Part shown: positions 1-6,696 of the stretch, piece by piece
Layout: the number at the start of each line of letters is the position of its first letter
Position numbering within the stretch: the stretch's first letter is position 1
Origin: Christensenella sp964592155
GTDB lineage: Bacteria > Bacillota > Clostridia > Christensenellales > Christensenellaceae
Direction of reading: 5' to 3'
Assembly: GCA_964592155.1 (NCBI GenBank)
Contig: CAZQDA010000053.1
Coordinates: 1-19,819, forward strand
Length of the DNA stretch: 19,819 bases
The notes under the pieces: generated by a model
The model's database searches: none
What the model was told of the DNA's origin: nothing
The model's input: the letters and a program-made list of their open reading frames with translations, nothing else
Position numbers and translations under genes: made by a program

Positions 1-137
1 GTGAAGCCCCCCACAAGATAAGACTTCCCATCCTTTATGGAGTAAGACCCCTTGAAGACTACAAGGTTGATAGGTCACGGGTGTAAGTGCAGCAATGTAT
101 TAAGCTGAGTGATACTAATAGGTCGAGGGCTTGATCA
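1..137 (+). rRNA. 23S ribosomal RNA, 3' end (partial)
   Basis: The segment ending in ACTAATAGGTCGAGGGCTTGA is the conserved 3' end of bacterial 23S rRNA, and GGTTGATAGGTCACGGGTGTAAG upstream is also 23S-like (domain VI). The gene runs in from outside the window. The exact 3' boundary is estimated to within a few bases. No tRNA gene is seen in the 23S-5S spacer (138-253). A short stem, TTGATCAAC (131-139) against GTTGATTCAA (144-153), follows immediately and may belong to the processing stem. Confidence 0.93.
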
Positions 138-253
138 ACGTAAGTTGATTCAACAGTCTAAATTACTTAAGACTTATTCTCTTTCTTCTACTAATCAGTT
201 TTGAATGTGCTTCCCTGTAAGTATGATGCACATAATTAAATAGTTTACAAAAT

Positions 254-373
<120 letters not shown>

Positions 374-375
374 AA

Positions 376-398
376 TTTTTCAATATCCTATGTGAGGG
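376..398 (+). repeat. 23-bp imperfect direct repeat, copy 1
   Basis: The copy is TTTTTCAATATCC followed by TATGTGAGGG, directly after the 5S gene. It matches 670-692 with two substitutions (CC against TT). Confidence 0.7.
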
Positions 399-400
399 GT

Positions 401-428
401 CCTTTTGCAAAATGCTTAAGGGCTTTTT
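401..428 (+). terminator. Possible rRNA operon terminator (weak)
   Basis: CCTT (401-404) can pair with AAGG (418-421), with an inner GC/GC pair and an AAAAT loop. A T5 run follows at 424-428. The internal TT/TT mismatch makes the stem weak. Its position just downstream of 5S is the main support. Confidence 0.3.
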
Positions 429-453
429 ACTTTAGTCAGAAAGCTTTTTGACT

Positions 454-609
454 ATGAAAACGAAAGGCGAAAGGAACGATTTGAAAGAGTTGCGTGTGCT
501 ATTTTATGGTACGCAAAAGGATGACGGATTTTCGATACTTCCAGAGATTGCAGCAAATTATGGTTATGCTAAACCGCTCTTATCAGGAAAAATGCAAAAC
601 GAAGTTTAA
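454..609 (+). CDS. Small open frame or gene remnant (51 codons), doubtful
   Basis: The frame runs from ATG 454 to TAA 607-609. ATG 454 has no ribosome binding site. A better-placed start is TTG 481, preceded by AAGGA (471-475). The stretch RVLFYGTQKDDGFSILPEI has a faint look of the first strand of a 2-hydroxyacid (D-lactate) dehydrogenase, but the frame stops after about 40 more residues, so at most this is an N-terminal remnant. I do not recognise it with any certainty; it may not be translated. Confidence 0.2.
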   Translation: MKTKGERNDLKELRVLFYGTQKDDGFSILPEIAANYGYAKPLLSGKMQNEV

Positions 610-669
610 CGAACATTGCTTTTTATCAGCTTAACTTCCTGCTTTGACGCACGATAGAAGGCGTGTTAT

Positions 670-692
670 TTTTTCAATATTTTATGTGAGGG
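670..692 (+). repeat. 23-bp imperfect direct repeat, copy 2
   Basis: The copy is TTTTTCAATATTT followed by TATGTGAGGG. It lies 294 bp after copy 1 and just beyond the stop of the convergent oxidoreductase gene. Confidence 0.7.
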
Positions 693-709
693 ATTTTACG
701 CCTTTTTGT

Positions 710-2197
710 TCAGGTCATATTTTCAAACATTGTATCAGTGTCCCTGCAAAGATATTGTACTGCCGTTCTGCCGGTCGATACGGCCACAGGTAGTCCACCC
801 GGAGACTGCATGCGCTGTCCCGCGAAATACAGACCCGCTATCGCCGCCGAATTGCAAGGATAAGCCGCCTGTGGCTTGTTGGGTGGCATAAGGGTCATCC
901 AGGAGCCTTTGTAGGTGCCGCAGTAACGTTCATAGGTAAGTGGGGTAGCGACATCCCATACGGCAAATTTTCCGTTCACCTGAGGGATGCTTTCGCTTAA
1001 GCAATCCATCACTTTTTGCGCGAGGTCTTTTTTCTTTTCTGCATAGCTGCCGTCCTGCTTCGCCCTATTCCAGTAATCATAGGTGTCTCCAATCAAGGCA
1101 AGGGTAAGGGCAGCGCAACCAGAGGGCGCATAGCCTTCGAAATTTGCATAATTGTTGACGCCGAGCGTTTCCAGTTTTTTTCCGGCAAACTCAATGGGCT
1201 TTGAAAGGGGAAAGAGAACATTTTCCGGAAGACCGGAAAGGTCGGACTGCACACCGAAGCACAAGAACGTATTTAGCATGGGAATTGTATTTTTACGCAT
1301 TTCTTCCATCCATGGTTCGTGAAGCGGCGATTCAAACAAATGATCGATTGCGGATAACGTATCTGCCGTGACAATGACTGCATCTGCGTTTAATTCTTCT
1401 CCATCAACAATTACGCCGGTTGTTTTTCCGTCCTGCACAACCACGCGCTCTACGCGCGTTCCATAACGCAGCGTTCCGCCGAGTTCCTCAAAACGTGCAG
1501 CAATATTCCGCGCCATTTGCAGAGAACCACCTTTGGGATAACCGCCGTCCTGAACAGCGAGCGCGCCCAATGTAAAAAGGATCGAGTTTGCCGCATACTC
1601 ATCTGTTCCGACTACGTTATGAAGCAACGTGCGGATAGCGGGATTCCGGAACTGACCTATATATTGCGCGCAGGAGAGCTTTGAAAGCGCATTCATACGC
1701 GGCAGCACACTCATCATGGAAAACAACATAGAAAGCGGAGGCGCAGATTTTTTCTTTACCTGCACGCCTTTAATATCCATGACGGGCATGCTCAACTTGC
1801 CGAATTTTCGAATATCTTTGCACAACGAATGGATGATTTTGGCATCATCGGGCGATATAGACAACAAATGGCTCTCCAACTTTACGGGATCACGATATAG
1901 ACATACCTGCTGATCGCCATCGAGATAGGTGAGAAATGGATCGCGGTTGTAGATAGAGGTATCTTCACGCAACGCGCCGACTTCCGTCCACAGACGATGC
2001 AACGGGTTGCTGGAAGAGGAGCCGATGAGCCAGTGCATCCCTCCTTCGAATAAATACCCGCCCCGTTTCCAGCTGGTGCTGTTTCCGCCGGGGATGGTGT
2101 GCATTTCGAGTATGGTTGTGTCAAAGCCGCTGCGACGCGCATAAACACCTGCCGAGAGTCCGGCGATGCCGCCGCCTACAATGATTACTTTTTTCAT
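710..2197 (-). CDS. CrtI/phytoene desaturase-family FAD oxidoreductase
   Basis: Predicted 495-aa flavoprotein of the phytoene desaturase / retinol saturase-like amine-oxidase superfamily. The N-terminus holds the dinucleotide-binding signature VIIVGGGIAGLSAGVYARR (GxGxxG at residues 8-13), with the ribose-binding acidic residue in ILEMH about 20 residues on. EGGMHWLIG follows, and near the C-terminus YFAGQRMQSPGGLPVAVSTG is the FAD-contact motif typical of CrtI-like enzymes. The start at 2197 is preferred over an in-frame ATG at 2227: AAGGAG (2204-2209) lies 6 nt upstream, and the ATG overlaps the tetR stop as ATGA. It is co-transcribed with and probably controlled by that regulator. The substrate is unknown. 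No carotenoid-synthesis gene (crtB, crtE) is nearby, so a different lipid or isoprenoid substrate is as likely. Confidence 0.85.
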   Translation of the reverse strand: MKKVIIVGGGIAGLSAGVYARRSGFDTTILEMHTIPGGNSTSWKRGGYLFEGGMHWLIGSSSSNPLHRLWTEVGALREDTSIYNRDPFLTYLDGDQQVCLYRDPVKLESHLLSISPDDAKIIHSLCKDIRKFGKLSMPVMDIKGVQVKKKSAPPLSMLFSMMSVLPRMNALSKLSCAQYIGQFRNPAIRTLLHNVVGTDEYAANSILFTLGALAVQDGGYPKGGSLQMARNIAARFEELGGTLRYGTRVERVVVQDGKTTGVIVDGEELNADAVIVTADTLSAIDHLFESPLHEPWMEEMRKNTIPMLNTFLCFGVQSDLSGLPENVLFPLSKPIEFAGKKLETLGVNNYANFEGYAPSGCAALTLALIGDTYDYWNRAKQDGSYAEKKKDLAQKVMDCLSESIPQVNGKFAVWDVATPLTYERYCGTYKGSWMTLMPPNKPQAAYPCNSAAIAGLYFAGQRMQSPGGLPVAVSTGRTAVQYLCRDTDTMFENMT

Positions 2198-2772
2198 GAG
2201 TTTCTCCTTATAATATCGATGATCCATTCACTTTGCGGGCAGGGTACTCCATAAAGCGCAACGGCCTGTGCCACCCCCTGAATTGCGGACCAAAAAGCTA
2301 CGGAGAGCGCAAGGGGATCGCCGTCGCGAATGGTTTTGTCCTTTTGCCCTGCCTGCACGATGGGAACGCAGGCTTCATAGTAATTAAAATTTTGAAAGAG
2401 AGATTGAATATTCTGTGGTGTGGATGCGCTGGAAAAAGTTTGGTTCATCAGCACAAACATTTTGGCGGTAAAAGAGTCCGCCTCAATCGCCGCAAAAATC
2501 TGCTTGCACGCCTGCTCAAAGAATAGGATCGGAGGTAAGCTGCGGAGCGTCGACAGCAAGGATTCCGGACCGCTGATCCCCAGTTTGATCAATTCCTCAT
2601 ATAAATTTTCTTTGGAAGAAAAGTAATGGAATAAAAGTCCGGTACTCATATCGGCAGACTGTGCGATATCGCTTATTTTGGTTCCGGCATAGCCTTTCTT
2701 GATAAACAGGTCAAGCGCTGTCCTTAAGATTTGGTTTCGGCGTTGTTCTTTTTGTTCTGTTCTTTTGCTCAT
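2194..2772 (-). CDS. TetR-family transcriptional regulator
   Basis: 192-aa protein with a TetR-type N-terminal helix-turn-helix: residues about 10-55 read RRNQILRTALDLFIKKGYAG, then TKISDIAQSADMSTGLLFHYF and SSKENLYEEL, the classic TetR_N arrangement. The C-terminal ligand-binding half is divergent, as usual. The stop overlaps the start of the oxidoreductase as ATGA, so the two are translationally coupled. The promoter upstream is TTGACA-18-TATAAT, and an 18-bp palindrome overlaps the -10 and start region. I infer repression of its own operon, relieved by an unknown ligand probably related to the oxidoreductase substrate. Confidence 0.9.
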   Translation of the reverse strand: MSKRTEQKEQRRNQILRTALDLFIKKGYAGTKISDIAQSADMSTGLLFHYFSSKENLYEELIKLGISGPESLLSTLRSLPPILFFEQACKQIFAAIEADSFTAKMFVLMNQTFSSASTPQNIQSLFQNFNYYEACVPIVQAGQKDKTIRDGDPLALSVAFWSAIQGVAQAVALYGVPCPQSEWIIDIIRRNS

Positions 2773-2789
2773 TTGTTAAATTTCCGTTC

Positions 2790-2807
2790 ATTGAATATTT
2801 ATTCAAT
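2790..2807. promoter_or_regulatory. Probable TetR operator, 18-bp palindrome
   Basis: ATTGAATATTTATTCAAT has perfect 8-bp arms ATTGAATA/TATTCAAT (as read on the - strand) around a 2-bp centre. It overlaps the -10 element and predicted start point of the tetR promoter, the usual position for autorepression by a TetR dimer. No second copy was noticed in the window. Confidence 0.65.
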
Positions 2808-2835
2808 TATATATGGAAAGGGACGTATCTGTCAA
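2806..2835 (-). promoter_or_regulatory. Promoter of tetR-oxidoreductase operon
   Basis: On the - strand, -35 TTGACA (2835-2830) and -10 TATAAT (2811-2806) are separated by 18 bp. Both hexamers match the sigma-A consensus perfectly, so a repressor is expected to control it. Confidence 0.8.
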
Positions 2836-2891
2836 GAAGAAAATCAGCCTTGCGTGCACTCGCTCGTGCTGTTGGCCTTGCGCGTTGCAAT

Positions 2892-2921
2892 AAAAAAACA
2901 TCCTTCCAAAAGGAAGGATGT
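2892..2921 (-). terminator. Intrinsic terminator of the hprK-to-HPr operon
   Basis: On the - strand ACATCCTTCC (2921-2912) pairs perfectly with GGAAGGATGT (2907-2898) around a TTTT loop. The A-tract 2892-2898 of the + strand gives the U-tract. It lies about 20 nt beyond the HPr-like stop and ahead of the tetR promoter, which separates the two operons. Confidence 0.9.
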
Positions 2922-2943
2922 CAGACTACGATCAAACGATTTT

Positions 2944-3210
2944 TTATGCTTCGCCGAACCCGTTCTCCACAAGCTCTGCCAGAGCCTCCACGGAATCCTT
3001 TTCATCGCTGCCGTTTGCAAATACATAAATGGACTCGCCCTTCTTTACGCCAAGGGAAAGAAGTCCCATAATGCTCTTCGCATTGATTTTTTTGTTGGAA
3101 AATTCAATCAGGATTTGTGAATCAAATTGATTTGCAACCTGCACAAAGCTGGCGGCAGCCTTTGCCTTCAGTCCATCGTCGTTTGTAATCACAAGTTCTT
3201 TGTAAATCAT
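2944..3210 (-). CDS. crh: Crh-like HPr-family protein (Lys15, Ser46)
   Basis: 88-aa HPr-fold protein. The family's phosphotransfer motif GLHARPA is here GLKAKAA: the His15 phosphorylated by PTS enzyme I is Lys (codon AAG), and Arg17/Pro18 are Lys/Ala. The regulatory site is intact: Ser46 in NAKSIMGLLSLG is exactly where HprK phosphorylates HPr and Crh. By comparison with Bacillus Crh (Gln15, Ser46, same position downstream of the yvcJ-yvcK-whiA genes), I infer a pure regulator that works as P-Ser form, probably with CcpA or on metabolic enzymes, and not a sugar-transport phosphocarrier. The start at 3210 has TCCTCCC (complement GGGAGGA, 3219-3225) at good spacing and matches family length; an upstream in-frame start at 3264 would add 18 unrelated residues. 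It is the last gene of the operon with its own kinase gene hprK. Confidence 0.9.
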   Translation of the reverse strand: MIYKELVITNDDGLKAKAAASFVQVANQFDSQILIEFSNKKINAKSIMGLLSLGVKKGESIYVFANGSDEKDSVEALAELVENGFGEA

Positions 3211-3247
3211 AGTATAATCCTCCCTTTGTATTTTATGGCGAAATAGA

Positions 3248-4165
3248 TCACGGTTTCCCGTCAAATTCCTGCGCGATTACGTTTAATTTGCGCAACCGGT
3301 GGTTCATTCCAGATTTGGTTGTTCCGCTGAGCTCGCATAGCTCTAAGAGGGTTGCCTGCGGATGGTCGAGCCTCAATTGCGCTGCCTGCCTTAATGTATC
3401 GCTCAGGTTTTTCAGCCCGATTTCTTTTTCGATGATGCGAATACTGTTTAGCTGTGTGATTGCTGCATTGACCGTTTTATTGATATTGGCGGTTTCGCAG
3501 TTAACAGCACGGTTGACATTATTGCGCATTTCTTTTAGGACCCGCACATTCTCAAAATTCAGGATAGAAGAGTATGCGCCTATGAGTGCAAGCAATGCGG
3601 CAATGCTGTCTCCTTCATTTAAGTATACCACAAAACTCTGTCTCCGGTGTATTATTTTTGCATGAATCTCGTTTTTTTGCAAAATTTCCACCAGTACGCC
3701 CGCAAAGCTTTCCGAGGAGGTGACGAACTCCGCGTGATAGCTCTTTTTGGGGTTGGAAACGGTTCCGCCACCCAAAAACGCGCCCCGCAGGATGGATGCG
3801 CTGCAGCATTCCTTGCAAAGCAGTTCGGACGGGGGGGTGGCGTTGGTCAAAAGATTGCCCTCGAGCCCCAGAATGGAAAGAAGCAAGGAGGCGTTTTTTA
3901 CCACAATGGTGTAACTGTGCTTTTTTTTCAGCAGGTTATCCTTGACCTCGATGTCCGCGTCCATTTTCAGGATATGCGTTACCGTATCGAAAATACGCTT
4001 GGCAATTGCCATGTTTTCGGTGTTGTATTTAATTCTCAATCCGTCGCTGCGGATGTTTAAATTTCCGCAGATGAGCGTGATGGCGCATAGCTCCGCGATG
4101 ATGCAGCAATCCTTTTGCGGCGGAAGGGTACAGATTTCATCTTTTGCGGCAGAAGAAAACGACAT
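3248..4165 (-). CDS. whiA: Sporulation/cell-division regulator WhiA
   Basis: 305-aa protein. The N-terminal part is the LAGLIDADG-like WhiA domain: SFSSAAKDEICTL, then around residue 125 CCSASILRGAFLGGGTVSNP and YHAEFV, the typical WhiA signature. The C-terminal helix-turn-helix (about residues 215-300) reads NETANINKT-like CETANINKTVNAAITQLNSI, then LRLDHPQATLLELCELSG and SGMNHRLRKL. Known members bind DNA or the nucleoid and influence cell division and chromosome segregation in Firmicutes and sporulation in actinobacteria. GGAGGAAA precedes the ATG. Only 16 nt separate it from rapZ; yvcK, commonly between them, is missing. Confidence 0.95.
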   Translation of the reverse strand: MSFSSAAKDEICTLPPQKDCCIIAELCAITLICGNLNIRSDGLRIKYNTENMAIAKRIFDTVTHILKMDADIEVKDNLLKKKHSYTIVVKNASLLLSILGLEGNLLTNATPPSELLCKECCSASILRGAFLGGGTVSNPKKSYHAEFVTSSESFAGVLVEILQKNEIHAKIIHRRQSFVVYLNEGDSIAALLALIGAYSSILNFENVRVLKEMRNNVNRAVNCETANINKTVNAAITQLNSIRIIEKEIGLKNLSDTLRQAAQLRLDHPQATLLELCELSGTTKSGMNHRLRKLNVIAQEFDGKP

Positions 4166-4181
4166 AGTAGGTTTCCTCCGG

Positions 4182-5045
4182 CTAGCAATTTTTTTCCAGA
4201 GTCAGATCGCGGTGCTCGAGTGTAACGCGCATGTTATGATTTGAGAGCTGCTGATAAAGCTCTTCCGCAATTACCACACTGCGGTGCATTCCGCCGGTGC
4301 AGCCAATGCCGATTACAAGCTGGTTTTTATCTTCGCTGACAAAACAAGGGGCAAGCGTCTGTACCATTTTCACGAGTTCATGTAAGAAAAACTGCGTCTG
4401 ATCAAAGGAAAGGACAAAATCGCGCACATCCGCATCAAGGCCGGAATGTTTGCGCATTCCCTCTACGTAAAATGGATTTTCGATGAAGCGCATATCAAAG
4501 ACCATATCCGCATCCAGCGGGATTCCGCGCTTATACCCAAAGGACATAATCGAAATCAGCAGACGGTTATCCGTATCGCCGGAATACATGGTGTCAATCA
4601 TTTTGCGCAGCTTCATCACATTATAGGAAGACGTATCGATCACGTGGTTTGCAATGTCTTTGAGTCCCTGAAGCTGACGGCGCTCCATATGGATGCCGGA
4701 AAGGATTTCGCCGCTGCCTGAGACGGGGTGCTTTCTGCGCACTTCCTTAAAGCGCTTGACCAAAACAGCGTCCGAGGCGTCCAAAAACAGGATATCCAGT
4801 TCAAGATCCATTGTTTTGAGCTCGTCGATTGTGGTGTAGATAGAATCAAAGAAATCGCCCATGCGCGCGTCAACCGTCACGGCGACTTTATCGCGTATGT
4901 GTGTATTTTCCATGCACAACCGCGCAAACGCGGGAATGAGCTCTGGCATCAGGTTATCGACACAGTAATATTCAAGATCCTCCAGCCGCCGCAGCGCAGA
5001 AGAACGTCCCGCTCCTGACAGCCCTGTGACAATTGTAAATTTCAT
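4182..5045 (-). CDS. rapZ: RapZ/YvcJ nucleotide-binding protein
   Basis: 287-aa protein of the RapZ family. The N-terminal P-loop is GLSGAGRSSALRRLED (residues 8-23) followed by YYCVDNL, the family signature. The usual P-loop Lys is Arg14, a substitution also common in some branches of the family. The C-terminal half holds VIGIGCTGGMHRSVVIAEEL, the conserved RapZ C-terminal motif. In E. coli RapZ adapts small RNAs to RNase E to control GlmS, and binds a glucosamine-phosphate signal; in Bacillus YvcJ is a nucleotide-binding protein in the same operon position. AAGGAG (5057-5062) precedes the ATG by 11 nt. The gene is 22 nt after the PHP gene. Confidence 0.95.
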   Translation of the reverse strand: MKFTIVTGLSGAGRSSALRRLEDLEYYCVDNLMPELIPAFARLCMENTHIRDKVAVTVDARMGDFFDSIYTTIDELKTMDLELDILFLDASDAVLVKRFKEVRRKHPVSGSGEILSGIHMERRQLQGLKDIANHVIDTSSYNVMKLRKMIDTMYSGDTDNRLLISIMSFGYKRGIPLDADMVFDMRFIENPFYVEGMRKHSGLDADVRDFVLSFDQTQFFLHELVKMVQTLAPCFVSEDKNQLVIGIGCTGGMHRSVVIAEELYQQLSNHNMRVTLEHRDLTLEKNC

Positions 5046-5067
5046 GACGTGCGTTTCTCCTTTGAAT

Positions 5068-5778
5068 CTAATGCTTTGCGTTGATGATTTGCGCCGGAGT
5101 GAGCCCTGCCTCCTGCGCCTTTAAAAGCGCGGGGAGGAAATCCCCTACCCGTTCCGGCGAATGTGCGTCGCTGCCGATTGAAAATTTTACGCCCATGCGC
5201 GCGCATTCTTTGAGTTCTTCCACAGTAAACTCAGGGTGTTTGGCGTTAATTTCCAAAACGACCCCTTTTTTGACCGCGTGCCGGGCGACCTTCAAAATAT
5301 CCACCGGCAGCCCGTAACCGATGTGGACAATGATGTCGATCTTGTTTTTGTCCATTGCGTTTAAGTAAGCCTGCGTGTTGCGCGTAATGGCCTTTTCGCT
5401 GCTTGTTTTGAACAGCAGCATGCGCAACTTGTCCGAAAGCGTTTTGTAATGAACCAGTTTGTGGTATCCAAACAGTTTTACATCAAAGGAATCAGCATAC
5501 GCAGGAGGCAAATCCACATCGCCCTGCGCGGAAAGCAGATTGAGCTCCACGCCGGATAAGACTTCAATATCGCTTTGATACTTTTTGCGCATCGTGTCGA
5601 TATCGCGCAAGTATGCGTCCACATCCTTGATGTTATAACACAAATGGCGCGGCCCGTGGTCGCTGATTACGATTTTCCCAAGGCCCTTTTCAATCGCGGC
5701 CTTCACATTATCCTCTACCGTACCTGTTCCATGGCTGTGCACCGTATGTGTGTGCAGGTCGGAAATAATTTCTATCAT
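5068..5778 (-). CDS. PHP-domain phosphoesterase (YcdX/histidinol-phosphatase-like)
   Basis: 236-aa single-domain PHP hydrolase. Metal-binding motifs are in order: DLHTHTVHSHGTG at residues 7-19 (HxH), ISDHGPRH around 38-45, the GVELNL glutamate near residue 77, VHIGYG around 150, and IGSDAHSPERVG near 202-213. These ligands typically bind a trinuclear metal centre that cleaves phosphoesters. A PHP protein in this place (between murB and rapZ) is a standing feature of clostridial hprK-whiA clusters, but the physiological substrate is not known. It starts 3 nt after the murB stop. Confidence 0.9.
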   Translation of the reverse strand: MIEIISDLHTHTVHSHGTGTVEDNVKAAIEKGLGKIVISDHGPRHLCYNIKDVDAYLRDIDTMRKKYQSDIEVLSGVELNLLSAQGDVDLPPAYADSFDVKLFGYHKLVHYKTLSDKLRMLLFKTSSEKAITRNTQAYLNAMDKNKIDIIVHIGYGLPVDILKVARHAVKKGVVLEINAKHPEFTVEELKECARMGVKFSIGSDAHSPERVGDFLPALLKAQEAGLTPAQIINAKH

Positions 5779-5781
5779 AAT

Positions 5782-6696
5782 TTAAAATTCACCTAACAGC
5801 TTTACTTCCGGCTCCAGTATCACGCCTGTGCGGACTTCCACCGTGCTTTTCACGTAGGAAATCAATTCGTAGACGTCGCGGGAAGAAGCATTCTGTACAT
5901 TAATAATAAACCCGGCGTGCTTTTCTGAAACCTGCGCGCCGCCAATCATATAGCCTTTTAATCCGCATTTTTCAATCAGCGTTCCGGCGAAGTTTCCAGA
6001 AGGCCGCTTAAAGGTGCTTCCGGCACTCGGAAAAGTGAGCGGCTGCTTTTCCCTGCGGCGCGCATTGAATTCATTCATTTTTTTAAGTGATTCTTGAGGG
6101 TCACCCTCCGGCAGCGAAAAGGTCGCGCCCAAAACGATATAGCCATTTTCCGTTACCGCGCTGTGACGGTAGGAAAGCTTAAGATCAGCTGCGGGAATAT
6201 CGCACACCTTAAACTTTTTGTTCAAAACACACACACTCGTGAGAAAATCCTTGATTTCACCGTCATACGCACCCGCGTTCATGCACACTGCGCCGCCCAG
6301 CGCGCCGGGGATGCCGCCGGCAAATTCGAGCCCGCATAATCCTGCGTGGATTGACTCGAGGCACAGCAATTTCAGGGAAGCGCCGGCCAGTGCGCAGACG
6401 CTATTTTTTCTTATTGTGATGGTATCGAACCGGTCCGCAAGCTTTACAACAGCACCGCGCACGCCCTCGTCTGAAACGAGCAGGTTGGAGCCGCGACCGA
6501 TGACGGCGCAGGGAATTTGCTCTTCCTTAAGATCACGTAAGATAGAGGAAATTTCCTCGTCTGTGCGGGGGAGCAGCATCAGATCGACAGGGCCGCCTGT
6601 CTTAAAGGTTGTGTGCAAGGACATCGGCTCGTCTGTGCGCACGCCCTCTTCTCCCAAAAAGGATACGAATTTGGCAATCAGGCTACTACTGATCAT
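5782..6696 (-). CDS. murB: UDP-N-acetylenolpyruvoylglucosamine reductase
   Basis: 304-aa cytoplasmic flavoenzyme that reduces UDP-GlcNAc-enolpyruvate to UDP-MurNAc with NADPH, the second committed step of peptidoglycan precursor synthesis. Seen: HTTFKTGGPVDL and IGRGSNLLVSDEG (FAD binding, about residues 28-78), AGGIPGALGGAVCMNAGAY (126-144), YRHS (176-179; the motif lacks the extra loop of E. coli-type MurB), QPLTFPSAGSTFKRP with catalytic Ser227, and PEVKLLG with catalytic Glu297. The chosen ATG (6696-6694) overlaps the hprK stop as ATGA. An in-frame ATG at 6735 would lie inside hprK and add 13 residues not typical of the family. The start lacks a strong ribosome binding site, which fits coupling to hprK. 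Confidence 0.95.
   Translation of the reverse strand: MISSSLIAKFVSFLGEEGVRTDEPMSLHTTFKTGGPVDLMLLPRTDEEISSILRDLKEEQIPCAVIGRGSNLLVSDEGVRGAVVKLADRFDTITIRKNSVCALAGASLKLLCLESIHAGLCGLEFAGGIPGALGGAVCMNAGAYDGEIKDFLTSVCVLNKKFKVCDIPAADLKLSYRHSAVTENGYIVLGATFSLPEGDPQESLKKMNEFNARRREKQPLTFPSAGSTFKRPSGNFAGTLIEKCGLKGYMIGGAQVSEKHAGFIINVQNASSRDVYELISYVKSTVEVRTGVILEPEVKLLGEF

Larger units (their letters stand above)
374..709. other. Intergenic region after the rRNA operon, no convincing gene
   Basis: About 335 bp between 5S rRNA and the convergent oxidoreductase gene. It holds a weak terminator-like hairpin (401-428), a near-perfect palindrome GTCAGAAAGCTTTTTGAC (435-452), two copies of a 23-bp repeat (376-398 and 670-692), and a 51-codon open frame (454-609). 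It also has a possible 7-bp stem AAGGCGT (658-664) / ACGCCTT (698-704) with a long loop, followed on the + strand by Ts. Nothing larger is recognisable. Confidence 0.6.

Noticed and set aside
138..253. tRNA gene in the 23S-5S spacer
   Set aside because: No cloverleaf, T-loop GTTCRANNC or CCA end is seen.
5068..5778. PHP gene as a histidine biosynthesis phosphatase (hisK)
   Set aside because: The motifs are generic to PHP hydrolases and no his gene is nearby, so a specific substrate is not supported.
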